Assembly (NCBI RefSeq): GCF_034190915.1
Contig: NW_026947489.1
Span: forward strand, 59,706,001-59,770,000
From: Cavia porcellus
Taxonomy: Eukaryota; Chordata; Mammalia; Rodentia; Caviidae
Direction: 5' to 3'
Length of the DNA stretch: 64,000 nt
In this document: positions 13,823 to 23,983 of the stretch, piece by piece
Layout: each line of letters opens with the position of its first letter
Position numbering within the stretch: the first letter of the stretch is position 1
Translations under genes and position numbers: made by a program
Notes under the pieces: model-generated
Told to the model about the DNA's origin: nothing
Seen by the model: the letters and a program-made list of their open reading frames with translations, nothing else
Database searches by the model: none

Positions 13823-13946
13823 GGAGTACTACATCACCATGGTGAAGTGGGCCACCAGCACCAAGGTCGCCGTGACCTGGCTGAACCGGGCACAGAACGT
13901 GTCCATCCTGACCCTCTGTGATGCTACCACGGGGGTCTGCACAAAG
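13823..13946 (+). CDS. DPP6: DPP6 exon 1 of 8 in window (propeller, NVS glycosite)
   Basis: This 124-bp exon starts with the last base of an arginine-type codon and then reads 41 codons, [20 protein letters not shown] followed by NRAQNVSIL and ending GVCTK. It aligns with the DPP4 segment HYLCDVTWAT..WLRRIQN, a strand-rich part of the beta-propeller. By recalled human long-form numbering it covers about residues 380-420. Codon 25 is the asparagine of an NVS sequon (N404 equivalent). The two cysteines at codons 32 and 39 fit the C411-C418 disulfide. The acceptor is gtgtgtttgcag and the donor is AAG|gtacgg. Entry is phase 2 and exit phase 0, so skipping would break the frame. Identity is sure; residue numbers are from memory. 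Confidence 0.98.
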
Positions 13947-15441
13947 GTACGGGGGAGGGGACTGAGGGCAAGGAGCAGGGGAGGTGGCGTCAGAGCCCCT
14001 TTGAGCATGAGCTGCCTCTGAGAGCTGCTCTGGCATCCAGGCCTCTGGTTTTGGTGCCATCTGCTGGGTGAATCTGGTACCACTGTGAGGAGCCACTGGC
14101 CAAGAAGAGGCGTGGTTAACCCCTGCGCTCCCACCAGAGTGCTCTCACGTACCAGAGGTATCTCCACGGCCCCACAGCTGCAGGGCCCCTGAATCATCTT
14201 GTTCTCTAAATGGTGCTCAAGGAGGGGTGCAAACTGGCTCAGGCCAGAGCCCAGGCTTCCAGAACCACTTCTGCTCTCACCCCACCCCACCGCACCCCAG
14301 TGCCAGGCACTCCCTCCTGACTGATGGGCAGGTCCTGGAAGCCAGGAAGGAGTACACAGTGATGTGTATTTAGAGGAAGCAAATGTGAGAAAAGAGAGTG
14401 AAAGAAGAAAAGGAGTAAAGAGGCATGAAAGTAAGAAAGACTGAAAGGCTGGGTGTGGTGATGCATGCTTGTAATCCCAGTCCTCTGGGAGGCTGAGGCA
14501 GGAGGACTGCAATATGGAGCCCAGCCTGGGCACTAGCCTGCCTGGTCCTGCATAGGCAGAGACTGCTGGGTCCCAGCCCTGAGAAGCAGATGACCTGGCA
14601 TGGAGTGTGAAAGATGGACCCTCAGTCTCAGGCCAGGCTTGGTAAGCAGGTTCCCTACAGGGCTCTATAAAGCAGCCCTCCCTGAGCTGCCTCAGGATGG
14701 CAGAAAGTCACAGGCTTGTTCCTGGGAATAATGTCACCATGATGCCCAGGGATTTTCTTCCCTTTTAAGCCACTGGGAGCACACTCAGGTTACTCTGCCA
14801 AGCCATAGTGTCTATGGACAGACAGGCCAGGTCTAGCATGGCAAGTGCCGCCTGGGCACCTGTTCCCCATGCCCAGCCTGTGTATAGATCCTGGGGCACA
14901 GGCCGGCCCAGGCCCCGTCAGGCCACCACCTGGAGAAGGTTTGGGACCTTGGGGCACACTGTGGTGCCCAGCAGCTGTGTCCTGTGCTGGAATCTGTTTT
15001 AGTTCTGTTCAGGCATCTGCTCAGGCTCTTCTGGGAGGTCCACTACCACACGACTTCTAGCACCTCAGACAGTTTCAGTTCCCAGCACCCTGAGACTCCC
15101 ATAGTGCAGTCTGCCTCTGAGGGAGCTGGTCCATCTGTGGGGACACCCACATGGGCACACACTGACCAGTGGTGACCCCAAGTGGTAGAAATGCTACCGT
15201 CTTCCAAAGGCTTCTTCTCCACAGTGGACTGCCCTTGTTGTTGGGGACGGTGGCATTCTTCTTGTAGAGGACACTAGCGTTGGGCTCTGAGCCACAATAG
15301 AAACAGAGCAGAACAGGATTACTCGCTCCCGCACCCATCACCCCATGCCTGTGCGTCCACCGTGCCGTTAAAGCCAAACTGCCTTGTGTGCCACTGGTCA
15401 CATGCAGAACCCCACACTGACGCTCTTATGTCATTTTGCAG
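13947..15441 (+). other. DPP6 intron, 1495 bp, phase 0
   Basis: It contains one B1-type SINE at about 14447-14545; the rest is GC-rich unique-looking sequence with no recognisable gene. An antisense ORF of 234 codons crosses the SINE and the preceding exon and is judged spurious. Confidence 0.9.
14447..14545 (+). mobile_element. B1-type SINE (7SL-derived)
   Basis: GGCTGGGTGTGGTGATGCAT, TGTAATCCCAG and GGGAGGCTGAGGCAGGAGGA are the hallmark of a B1/Alu-like element. The 3' part is truncated or diverged. Confidence 0.82.
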
Positions 15442-15480
15442 AAACACGAGGATGAAAGTGAAGCCTGGCTCCACAGACAG
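15442..15480 (+). CDS. DPP6: DPP6 exon 2 of 8 in window (39-bp miniexon)
   Basis: A very short exon of 13 codons, KHEDESEAWLHRQ, with phase 0 on both sides. It lies about 1.5 kb after the previous exon. The acceptor is tgtcattttgcag and the donor CAG|gtaact. The acidic segment followed by a tryptophan corresponds to the loop in DPP4 that carries MSTTGWVGRF, between propeller strands. The sequence is specific to DPP6; DPP10 has a different segment here. The length is a multiple of three, so the exon could be skipped or included without frame change, although it probably contributes to the propeller surface. It was identified by continuity of protein sequence, because no ORF caller would find it. 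Confidence 0.96.
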
Positions 15481-15892
15481 GTAACTGTCCCCTTGTGGTC
15501 CTCGCCAACACCTCCACCTGATCTCTGCCTTCCCTCCTCTGAGCCCTTCTGGGACTCTGACACCTCTCCAAGCTCTGAGGAGCAGTAACCCAGCAACGGG
15601 TAAGGGTGTGGACTCCTGTCTCGTCCCCACCTCCCTGGAAGCCTCGGGCTCCTGCAGAAACTGTGTCCCCAGAAGGCGTGGGAAGATCACAGCTCTGTGC
15701 CAAACGGAAGTGGCTCAGAGACCTCCTTCCCAGCTGGGCAACCCCCTGGGGTGACTTCAAATGATGGGTCACAGAACTTGCCCAGATCTAGTCTGTGATG
15801 GTAAAACATCTGGAGTAGATGCCTCTGTGACCTGACAGACTCCTCAGAACTGCCCCCAGGGTTTCCATCCCTGCTCAGATACAGAGAGATGC

Positions 15893-15965
15893 ACGGCGCA
15901 GGGGACATAGCTAAGTGGCATGGCACTTGCCTGGCTCTGAGTTCGATTCCAGGAAAATGAACAGG
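15893..15965 (+). mobile_element. Degenerate ID-type SINE
   Basis: GGGGACATAGCTAAGTGGCA followed by GAGTTCGATTCC retains recognisable A-box and B-box sequences of the ID family. The tail is lost. Confidence 0.6.
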
Positions 15966-16017
15966 CACATTGGAACAGGACGCAGGCACTGAAGACTGAA
16001 AGGAATGGTGGCAGGGT

Positions 16018-16090
16018 CCACTGGTGACTGCTTGCGTGGCCTGCTGAGGTTCTGGGTTCTATTCTAGCACCACCGAAACAAACTCACAAA
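16018..16090 (+). mobile_element. Degenerate tRNA-like SINE fragment
   Basis: A B-box-like GGGTTCTATTC followed by AGCACC and an A-rich end resembles the 3' half of an ID element. The 5' half is weak. Confidence 0.4.
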
Positions 16091-16441
16091 GTGATGGTGA
16101 ACACCCTATGCAACCCAGCCTGTGACAACTTTAGGTTAAACTTACCATAGAGAGAAAGGCTTCAGGCTGAGATTTCCTGTCTTCAGTCCTTCTGGTCTCC
16201 TCCCACACTCCTGTGTTAGAACAGGGGTAACGCTCGGGAGGCTTGTTTTCTTCCTGTCTCACCTAAAGGAAGGGACATTGCCTTAAAATTCTGTGGGAAA
16301 ACTCAACCAGACTTGAGTCTTAATGAATTACAGTGGAGAGGTTCAGACATGTTTTTATTGATATGGTAAACCCTATGTATGAGAAATAACTGAAATTGGA
16401 CAATGTACCTATCAACAATGGTCCTTCAAGTACATCCTCGT

Positions 16442-16515
16442 GGGGCTGAGGATGTAGCTCAGTGGCATAAGGGCTCACCTGGCAAGCATGAGGTTATGAG
16501 TTCGATCTCCAGTAC

Positions 16516-16557
<42 letters not shown>
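16442..16557 (+). mobile_element. ID-type SINE with long A tail
   Basis: It starts GGGGCTGAGGATGTAGCTCA, with a B box GTTCGATCT and a run of about 39 adenines from 16519. It is more diverged from the squirrel ID consensus than the copy at 17476. Confidence 0.88.
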
Positions 16558-16559
<2 letters not shown>

Positions 16560-17475
16560 ATAACAATGTACTTTAAAAAAAGAAAAAAGACTATCCTTGT
16601 ACCCTGACTCTCCGTGCTGCCTTTTTGTGTGGGATTAGTGACCTGGCAGAGCACCGGGCCATGCCTCTCAAGGTGGAAGCCTAGCGTTCATACACCGTCA
16701 CTTTAGAGTTTCCTCTTTCAGCCCTGCCGGTCTGTTCCAGCAGAAAAACAGCTTCAGTTAGGCAGAAGTACAGCTGTGGCCATATCGAATAACAATGTGT
16801 TCTGCTCTTTAAAGCAACCAGAATAGATTTCCTGTGGTTCTCAACACAGAAAAATGATAAGGATATGAGAAAATGCATACGTCAATTAGCTCGACATGGT
16901 CATGCCATAATATATGTATTTTTAAATAATATTATGCCATATACATATAATTTGTTAATCTAAATTTTTCTTACTGTAAAAGGTGAATAGGCCCCTTCGG
17001 TGTTGTATGTGGCAGGCGCCAGTATCACTGCATTCAGGCTCACATAGCGCTCCCTCATAGGGACCCCCACTATTTGCCTATTTTTTGACAGCTCTAGGGA
17101 GCTTCCACCTTCCAGCACTGTGAATCGTGCTGCAAGAACACGAGCCATGTGACATGAGCCACATGCAAAGGCCACCCACAGTGAGTGTAGACATCCATGA
17201 AATGCCCAGGATAGAGAAGTTCATGAATATAGAAAGCCAACCAGAGGTTTTCAGGTGCAAAGGCAGTGGGAGCAGAGCTTAGTGGGTGCAGAGTTTTGTG
17301 TGGGGTGATGAAAGGATTTCACAACAGAGCATGGCACTGTGAATTTACTAAGTGCACAGAACTGTTCATTTTCACTTTCTACTATGATCATTTTTACTTC
17401 GATAATTTATAAGGACTAAATCAGGCCGAGTGCCTGCTCTGAGCCAGTGCAGTTGGGACTAAAAACAGAGATGTG

Positions 17476-17592
17476 GGGGGCTGGGGATTTAGCTCAGAGG
17501 CATAAGCGCCTGCCTTGCAAGCAGGCAGTCGTGAGTTCGATCCCCGGTACCGATAAAAAGGAAAAAGACAAAAAAAAAAAAAAAAAAAAAAA
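17476..17592 (+). mobile_element. ID SINE (tRNA-derived), young copy
   Basis: A full ID element starting GGGGCTGGGGATTTAGCTCA. It has the pol III A box (TAGCTCAGAGG) and B box (GTTCGATCC), then a spacer and an A tail. A perfect 15-bp target-site duplication, AAAAACAGAGATGTG, lies at 17461-17475 and 17593-17607. It is typical of squirrel ID SINEs and looks recent. Confidence 0.93.
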
Positions 17593-18085
17593 AAAAACAG
17601 AGATGTGTGTAAAACTTCCAAGTGTGCAAACAAGGAATGTGTGCACCCTCAAATGTGTTCAAAAACTGAGCCTCAGTGCCGGTGCCTGACAAACAGGAAA
17701 GCAGAGTGACCTGTTGGGGGAAGCATGGGACACCTGCCTGGATAGTGGCAGTTCTGCACAGCAGCGATGGCTGTGCCAGGAAAGGCCAGCAGTGTCTGTC
17801 GGGGACAGACAGGAAAGGAAGGAGAGATGCTCAATCCTGCTTCTGTGCCACCCCAGAACACTCCACAGGGACCTGGCTGGTGAGCTGTTAGCCCTAGGGG
17901 GCAGCAGCTTGCAAGCTCTGGACCAGGGACAAGCTGTGTACTCTCCCTCCCCTGCCCGAGTGGCCTCAGAGCCAGGGTCAAGAGTGTACCTTTCTGCATC
18001 CCTGTGAGTCCCACTGCCCATGACAGAACACCAGCCCCGCAAAGGGGACAGCCTGCCTGGGATTCAAGATGCCAGGTCATTTCTA

Positions 18086-18137
18086 GCAAGCCTTAAAGAG
18101 TACCAAATTCAAAGCAAGCCTTAAAGAGTACCATGAA
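18086..18137 (+). repeat. 28-bp tandem duplication
   Basis: GCAAGCCTTAAAGAGTACCA occurs at 18086 and again at 18114, separated by AATTCAAA. Confidence 0.85.
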
Positions 18138-19778
18138 TTAAAATCACCACTCTTACGGGTTTGAAATGTAAACTGTGAAGTGTTTACTGAAAAAACAGCT
18201 CACTGCTTAAGGGACAACTACTAAAAACTACACAATGAAGTCTGGAGCATAAGGGATTGTGTTGTGTGCTGGGAGGAGCTGCCTCTGGATGCAAGAACCC
18301 TCCTTCAGCGTGAGTTAGATGTGGTCCGCCCTGGGCACAGCAAGGGTCCCCACGTGCCTAACCACCTTGCAGACCACAGGCCTAGGGCCGCAGGGAAGTC
18401 AGGGTCCTGCTCATCCCGGAAGGGCCAGTTTCAAGCAGCTTCTCATTAAAACCTGTTTTCCTGGAGGACTCTGTGGACTCAGCTTTCCAAAGATCTCCCA
18501 CATTATCCTCACCTCCTTTGGGACACCATAACATCCTGCAGTTTAGGAGCTCATGTCTGGCTGGGCCTGCCATGCCAGGCCACAAAGCTGCTGCCTACCT
18601 ATTCGGGTTGGAGTATTTCTCCTCAGGGGCTTGTGGGGACTTCTGAATGGGGACCTTGCCATGGCACCTCCACCCACCCATCTCTAGCGGGTCACAGGAG
18701 CCTGCCTTGAATATCCCTGCCTAGGTGCATCTGGTAAACCTGCAGAGCCCAGGGAGACCCTGTGTGCTCACATCAGCCAGTCCCAGATCACCTATAGATG
18801 GCGGGAAGGGCTGTGCTAAGCTGTCCTCATGCTATGCTGACATCCTTGAGCCCCATCTCCTCTCTCTCCTTCCATCCCCTTCCCCAACCCCCATGTGGAT
18901 CCCCAAGAGCTCCCTAGGAGCTGAAAAGGAGTGATGTGTGTGGATGCCTGCCGGGTCCCTCTCCAGTTCGTTCCTCACACACAGACCCATCGCTGCTGTG
19001 CTGGGCGGAAAGTGAGTCACCGAGACCCAAAATCACTGCTCACACCACGGGCGTGGAACCCGCAGCAGCTGGCTTGCTTGTGCTATGTCCTATGGTTTGA
19101 CTTCTAACTGTTCTTCTTTCACCAAATTTTTTATTTCAAAATTCATCACAATTTGGCCTGCGAGGTTGGAGAAGACAAACACACGTAAACTGTGAGAAGA
19201 ACTGGCAGGAACTCTCCCAGTAGCTCAGGCAGCAGCTCTGATGGATGTAAAGGACTCGATCCTCACACACCTGCTTTGAATGGAGTTGCAGGAACCATGT
19301 GAGACTAGAAATGCTGCCTCGATTCCAAAGACAAGCAGAATCAGCACTCAATCCAAGGCCCCTTTACTTTATCACTAAAACTAGGTCTAAGCATGAGAAA
19401 CTGAGTCTCAGGGAGGTGAACACAGACGCCTTCCTGGTGTGCATGGTAAAGATAACATCAGAACCTGGAGGCCTCCTCATGATAAACACAATGCCTCTGG
19501 CCAGAATTAATTATATTACACTTCATCCCTGCCCAGAGTGCAAACATTCCCCCCAGAAAACTGGGGTAACATCCTTTGTCTGTCCTGCTGTCAGCAAACA
19601 GAAGAGCGTGCAAAGGGACAAATTAACGGCTGGTCTTTCCACTCTCTCCTTTTAAATACCACGCTCCCAGCTCTAAATAGAAAAATCACCCTTTTGACTT
19701 GACCGATTCTGTTCTGTTATGTCACATTTGGTTTTACTCTCTTCCAAAAAAGCAATAAGAACAGTGGGAGCAATGAAA

Positions 19779-20096
19779 CCCAAAATGTGTAATAGTCACT
19801 GTACAAAAGAGAGGAAAAGAAAGTGCTCTAAACTATATAACTGCATGTATATTTAAATGTATAAGACAGAAAATGATATCACAGAGTTCTAATGGATCAT
19901 TGAACAGAACTGTTTGCAGTATCATTGCTGGAATGTCCACTCTACAAACTTTAATTCTGTGACTTGAACAATTATTTCTAAGATGGCAATATGTAATCTA
20001 TTAACTAGTGATCTCCTACTGCGCATTTTTTTCTTCTGTAAATCTGTATAACTTGTACCCTTCACTGTTTTTTTTTCTTTTCTTTTCTCCTTAAAT

Positions 20097-20144
<48 letters not shown>
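19779..20144 (+). mobile_element. Retroposed 330-bp unit, copy 2
   Basis: This copy matches 8406-8739 along its whole length with scattered substitutions and the same CCCAAAATG start. It ends in AATAAAAATTT followed by about 40 adenines, longer than in copy 1. A clear target-site duplication was not found. The shared 5' boundary argues against random 5' truncation of a longer element. Confidence 0.72.
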
Positions 20145-20147
<3 letters not shown>

Positions 20148-20882
20148 ATATTTGCAGATTAAAGGTTTCATTTTATTGCAAATATTCATGAAGATTAAAT
20201 GTCATTTTAATCACACGTTAGTTTATTTCTCTGGGCATATCGTATTTGCATGTACTCATTCACTGCACGGAAATGAGTTTTCCTTGTGCCAGCTGAGGTT
20301 TATTTACCGTTTGTTCTCATCCCCACCTTAGCATGGAGCCTCTTGAATCAGAAAATGTATGTCATAGCCAACTAATTGGTGTTCACGGATGGAAACTTCC
20401 GAACTTGAAGTGCAGAACCACCGCTGCTGCACAAACCATTTCTGACCGCTGGAGTGGCAGCCGCCCTGCTCAGGGCTGCTGGAGCTTGGCGCCTGGCTGG
20501 TCTGGGTTTGGGGGGCCAGGCAGAGGTGGTAGCCAGGCTGCCCTCCTGTGCCCTTACACCCCGCCTGAGGCCTGGTCCCCAGGAATCCCGGGAATGCGAT
20601 TCTGTCTCCAGACAACAGCAAAGGTGGACCCGCACCGCAGGCCCGTCAGTGCCAGCTTAGGTCACCCTCCCTCCCCGTGTGGGTGGCCACGGGCAGGCTC
20701 CTGCTCCTTCCTCTGATCTACACGTTAGGGTTCAGGGATATCAACCTTTTCACTTTTCACCTTGTCTCCTTGATGAGCTACTCAATAGAAAATGGGTTAT
20801 GTTAAAGGGAAAAATAAAGACAGGACTGGAAGAGAATTCATGCTGTAGACAAAATCAGGTTTGGGATGTTGCAGGGTTGCTT

Positions 20883-20935
20883 CTCCTGGAGCTTTGGGGT
20901 GCTCCTCCTGGATCTTTGGGGTGCCCCTCCTGGTT
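20883..20935 (+). repeat. 22-bp tandem repeat, about 2.4 copies
   Basis: CTCCTGGAGCTTTGGGGTGC and CTCCTGGATCTTTGGGGTGC start at 20883 and 20905, followed by a partial CTCCTGG at 20927. Confidence 0.8.
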
Positions 20936-21328
20936 GGTCACAAGACCGCTGCAGAACTTTGGGGCGTGCCCGGGGTGAGTGAGCAGCAGTGCCTTGGGGA
21001 GGCGCATGCCTATTCTCAAGGAGAGCTTGGGGCGCACACACATCCCTCCTCCCGCTGTGCTTTGGAGACTAAGGGATGCTCTTTTGTCTACCTCTGTCTG
21101 CACTGTGGCCTCTTAATTCCCCATTGTTCCTCTCTCTTGTTTTATGAAACCTGCAGTTCGATTCATGCTTCCTAAGGAAGGAGAAGACCCTCACAGCATC
21201 CTTCTCCCCACAGCTTCTCTCTCTAGAAACCACAGAGAACATGAACCCGTGGTACACTGTGTCCCGCTCGCCTTCTGCAGAATAATCAGGCATGCTGTGT
21301 TAACTGGACGCCTTGTCTTTGTTCACAG

Positions 21329-21436
21329 AATGAAGAGCCTGTATTCTCCAAGGATGGCCGGAAGTTTTTCTTCGTCAGAGCAATCCCACAGGGCGGACGA
21401 GGAAAGTTCTATCATATCACAGTGTCATCATCCCAG
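21329..21436 (+). CDS. DPP6: DPP6 exon 3 of 8 in window (propeller blade)
   Basis: This exon has 36 codons, reading [20 protein letters not shown] then [16 protein letters not shown]. The SxDGxxF pattern is the usual start of a propeller strand in the DPP4/DPP6 family (DPP4 has TLDGNSFYKI here), and the QGGRG turn links two strands. It covers about residues 434-469. The acceptor is ctttgttcacag and the donor is CAG|gtgaat. Both flanking introns are phase 0 and the length is 108 bp, so it is a symmetric exon. It follows a 5.8-kb intron that has collected two ID SINEs and a retroposed unit. I see no disruption. Confidence 0.98.
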
Positions 21437-23041
21437 GTGAATCCCGCAGTTTGTGTGTGTCGGAGCAGCTCTCACAACTGAGCATGCGTGTCCTTTTCAG
21501 GAGCCTAAATAGCCCCAGAGGTGTCACTCACATTGGCTACCAAGGCTGTGCTAGAGCTGTGGAGCCATCAGATCCAAGGACAGAGATTCCTAGCAGAGCA
21601 GGTTCTGCTCAGAGAACTTTGGTTTGGAAAGGGCACATCTGGCAATGGCAGGGGGCACTGGACATGGCTGGGTACAACCAGGACTTTGAGGGGTCAACTG
21701 TGCCTTACACCCTCCCACCCCAGGAGCCAGAGGCAGCTCCAGCTTTATGATGTAGTGGCTTCCTCTCACCAAGCGCCTGACTGTGGGGTCTGGTGAGTGA
21801 GCATCTCTGAGCCAAGATGTCAGCGATCATCATTCGTGGACTCAGACCTCAAAGTAGGCTTCTCAGTAGACACCTTCCCTTCCCAGAGAGGACCTGGGAG
21901 GTGCTGCTGCTGCTGCTCTTAGGCAGAGTGAATGTGGACCTGCGGCTCCTCAAGGTCGCACACTCTATTCTTTCTGGGGTTCATTTGGAAATCACTTCAA
22001 ATTGTTTGAGGTCAGAACAAGTGAACAGAGAAAAGGTCGATCAAAGTATCCCATGGCTTTGAAGTAGGGGGCTTGTGTTTATGATGTGGCCCAAAACCAA
22101 TTCCAAAAAAGAAGGAAAATCCAAGAACACTCACCTAAGAGCAGCAGGGAAGGAGTAGGAGAGACCCCAAAGCTTCTCAGAGAGAAAGGGTCTCATCTTC
22201 CAGCTGCTGACTTCCAGCCTTTAAACTGCCCCCATCCATTTACTGTTCCCGTCTTCATCCTCCAGAGCCAAATTCCTTTTCTTCCTCATTTGGGGTCATT
22301 TGAAATGTGTTTTTAAAAATTAGATGTTTTTATTCAGTCTCTGAATTAATTCAGATGGTCAGCATTGCTGAGACCTCCATCCATACGCGGCCGTAAACAG
22401 ATCCCACCCTGCCCACGGCACCCACTCCGGCCCTGGGCCCAGGATCCCCTAGAGGATGCAGTGACTGCCTCCACCAGGTCCACCTCCACCCCCAGATCCT
22501 TGCCCACCCTACTCCAGGCCTTGGCCCACCAGCCCTTCTTCACCTACCTTAATCTCCAGCTGCTGGGCACCTGCCTCCCACCCCCTTCCCCGAATACCTG
22601 GTGTCCAGAACCTGGTGATGATTAATACTGATGGTGGGGCCTGGCTCTTGGGAGCACCCGGGGAGTGTGTGTGTGAAATACACACCAGTCACCCCACCTG
22701 GGCCGCAGAGTGCAGAGCAGACTGCCTATCTTCCCTCCTCTATACCTGTGTGGGCTTTTCGCCCAATCTCACGAACCCTTACCCTCCTCTCTCCTTCCTC
22801 CCTGCAGGCCTGTAGAGTCACAGAGAGGCAAGCACCTGCCACCTAGCAGCACACAAACCCCTGACTCTGTGGAGCAGCTGGAAGGTCTGGGGTGGGCTCC
22901 AGGCACCAGCACTAGAGTTGTGGGCCCCAGCACGGCTGTCACCCAATGCAGAGAGGCTGAATGGGCAGAGGGGTGACATGAAGGCAACTTGAGGTGGCAG
23001 CCAAGTCCTTTTGGGCTCCTGACCCCATCTCTCTGTTTCAG
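21437..23041 (+). other. DPP6 intron, 1605 bp, phase 0
   Basis: I see no clear repeat or gene. The second half is cytosine-rich and contains several proline-rich short ORFs that look like composition effects. Confidence 0.85.
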
Positions 23042-23133
23042 CCCAACAGCAGCAATGACAACATCCAGTCCATCACCTCTGGGGACTGGGATGTGACCAA
23101 GATCCTGTCCTATGATGAGAAGCGCAGTAAGAT
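23042..23133 (+). CDS. DPP6: DPP6 exon 4 of 8 in window (NSS glycosite)
   Basis: This 92-bp exon reads 30 codons, [20 protein letters not shown] then [10 protein letters not shown], and ends with AT of an isoleucine codon completed by C in the next exon. The [11 protein letters not shown] segment corresponds to ITKGTWEVIGI in DPP4, a conserved strand in the propeller. The second codon starts an NSS sequon (N471 equivalent). The acceptor is ctctgtttcag and the donor GAT|gtgagt. It enters in phase 0 and leaves in phase 2. If the donor were read through, the next codon would be ATG followed by intron sequence, so the exon boundary rests on both the strong donor and protein continuity. Confidence 0.98.
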
Positions 23134-23935
23134 GTGAGTGACATTGGGCTGTGTCCCAGGACGCCATCTTCCTGACCAGCAGGCCCATCTGCACTTCCCG
23201 GTCTTCTTATACTTCCATGCTGGGCAGCAATCACGGGCTACCAGCTGCCCAGGCACACCTCCGTCTCAACAGCCGGCCTCTCTGCAAGGCACAGAGTGAA
23301 GCCCGTGCCCATCCCATGAGGCCCCACTTGCCTCACGGTGGCAGCACTGTCCAGATCTCCTTGGGTCTCTGCTGTCCTGGGCTCAATGCCGAATGCATCG
23401 CAAGTGATGCCTCGCTTCATAGCTGCGCAGGGCGGGCTCCTTACTTTCCCGTTTTTAAATTAAATAAGCCCAAATTCAGAGCAGCTGAGTCACCCACCCC
23501 AGGTTCCTCAGATGGCCCCTGGCAGAGCTAGGATTGAGCCAAGATGGCGGGAGCCCAGGCCCCAGCACAAAGCCCGGAAGCTTCTGAGTCCCACTCACAC
23601 AAGGGCAGCGTCCGAGTCTCAGGGAAGTCAGGCAAGGAGTATTTACTGGGCCATACTTCACCCCTGTGAAAAGTGTTTGGGGCCTTTGTCCTCCATGTGG
23701 TCACTGCTCTGGGGAAGAAACTCCCAGGTCCAGAATCAGGTGCCCATCACCCTGAAACAGGACCCATAGCTCCAAGGCAAGTCCAGGGCAGGAGGGACCT
23801 GGGGCTGAGAAACTTGCCCTGGCCTCAGGGCTGGGCTGCTGGCATCACCAGGGAATTGCAGCCTCACTGGGACACTGTAGGGTGGTACCTGGCATGCACT
23901 GGACAGCTAACCTGTGCATCTTCCCACCTCTGCAG
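23134..23935 (+). other. DPP6 intron, 802 bp, phase 2
   Basis: It holds a probable MIR fragment on the minus strand near 23447-23560. Nothing else is assignable. Confidence 0.85.
23447..23560 (-). mobile_element. MIR fragment, minus strand
   Basis: CAGAGCAGCTGAGTCACCCA and GGCAGAGCTAGGATTGAGCC resemble the antisense core of MIR. Confidence 0.5.
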
Positions 23936-23983
23936 CTACTTCCTGAGCACAGAGGACCTGCCACAGAGACGCCAGTTGTACAG
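23936..23983 (+). CDS. DPP6: DPP6 exon 5 of 8 in window (48-bp exon, weak donor)
   Basis: A 48-bp exon that completes the isoleucine codon and reads YFLSTEDLPQRRQLY, ending in AG of a serine codon. KIYFLSTE matches a conserved propeller strand also present in DPP10 and, as YLYYISNE, in DPP4. The basic run is QRR here; my recollection of the human sequence is RRR, so this may be a lineage substitution. The acceptor is cacctctgcag. The donor AG|gtagct departs from the gtragt consensus at positions +4 to +5 and is the weakest donor in the set. Both flanking introns are phase 2, so skipping would remove 16 residues in frame. Confidence 0.97.

Larger units (their letters stand above)
15481..21328 (+). 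other. DPP6 intron, 5848 bp, phase 0
   Basis: It contains four ID-type SINE copies (two degenerate, two with A tails), a 28-bp tandem duplication, the second copy of the 330-bp retroposed unit with a 40-base A tail, and a 22-bp tandem repeat near 20.9 kb. No coding exon is recognisable. The stretches 16.6-17.4, 18.2-19.7 and 20.15-20.88 kb show nothing I can assign. Confidence 0.88.

Noticed and set aside
13658..14021. ORFs reading beyond the exon at 13823 as longer coding sequence
   Set aside because: Strong splice sites at both ends and DPP6 protein continuity define the exon, and the extensions are intronic.
13829..14533. Antisense ORF of 234 codons, the longest in the window
   Set aside because: It begins in antisense B1 SINE sequence and runs through the complement of a DPP6 exon. 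Its openness follows from exon composition, and no family resemblance is seen.
17476..17592. Functional tRNA gene
   Set aside because: The A and B boxes are present, but the body lacks a full cloverleaf and ends in an A tail with a target duplication, so it is an ID SINE.
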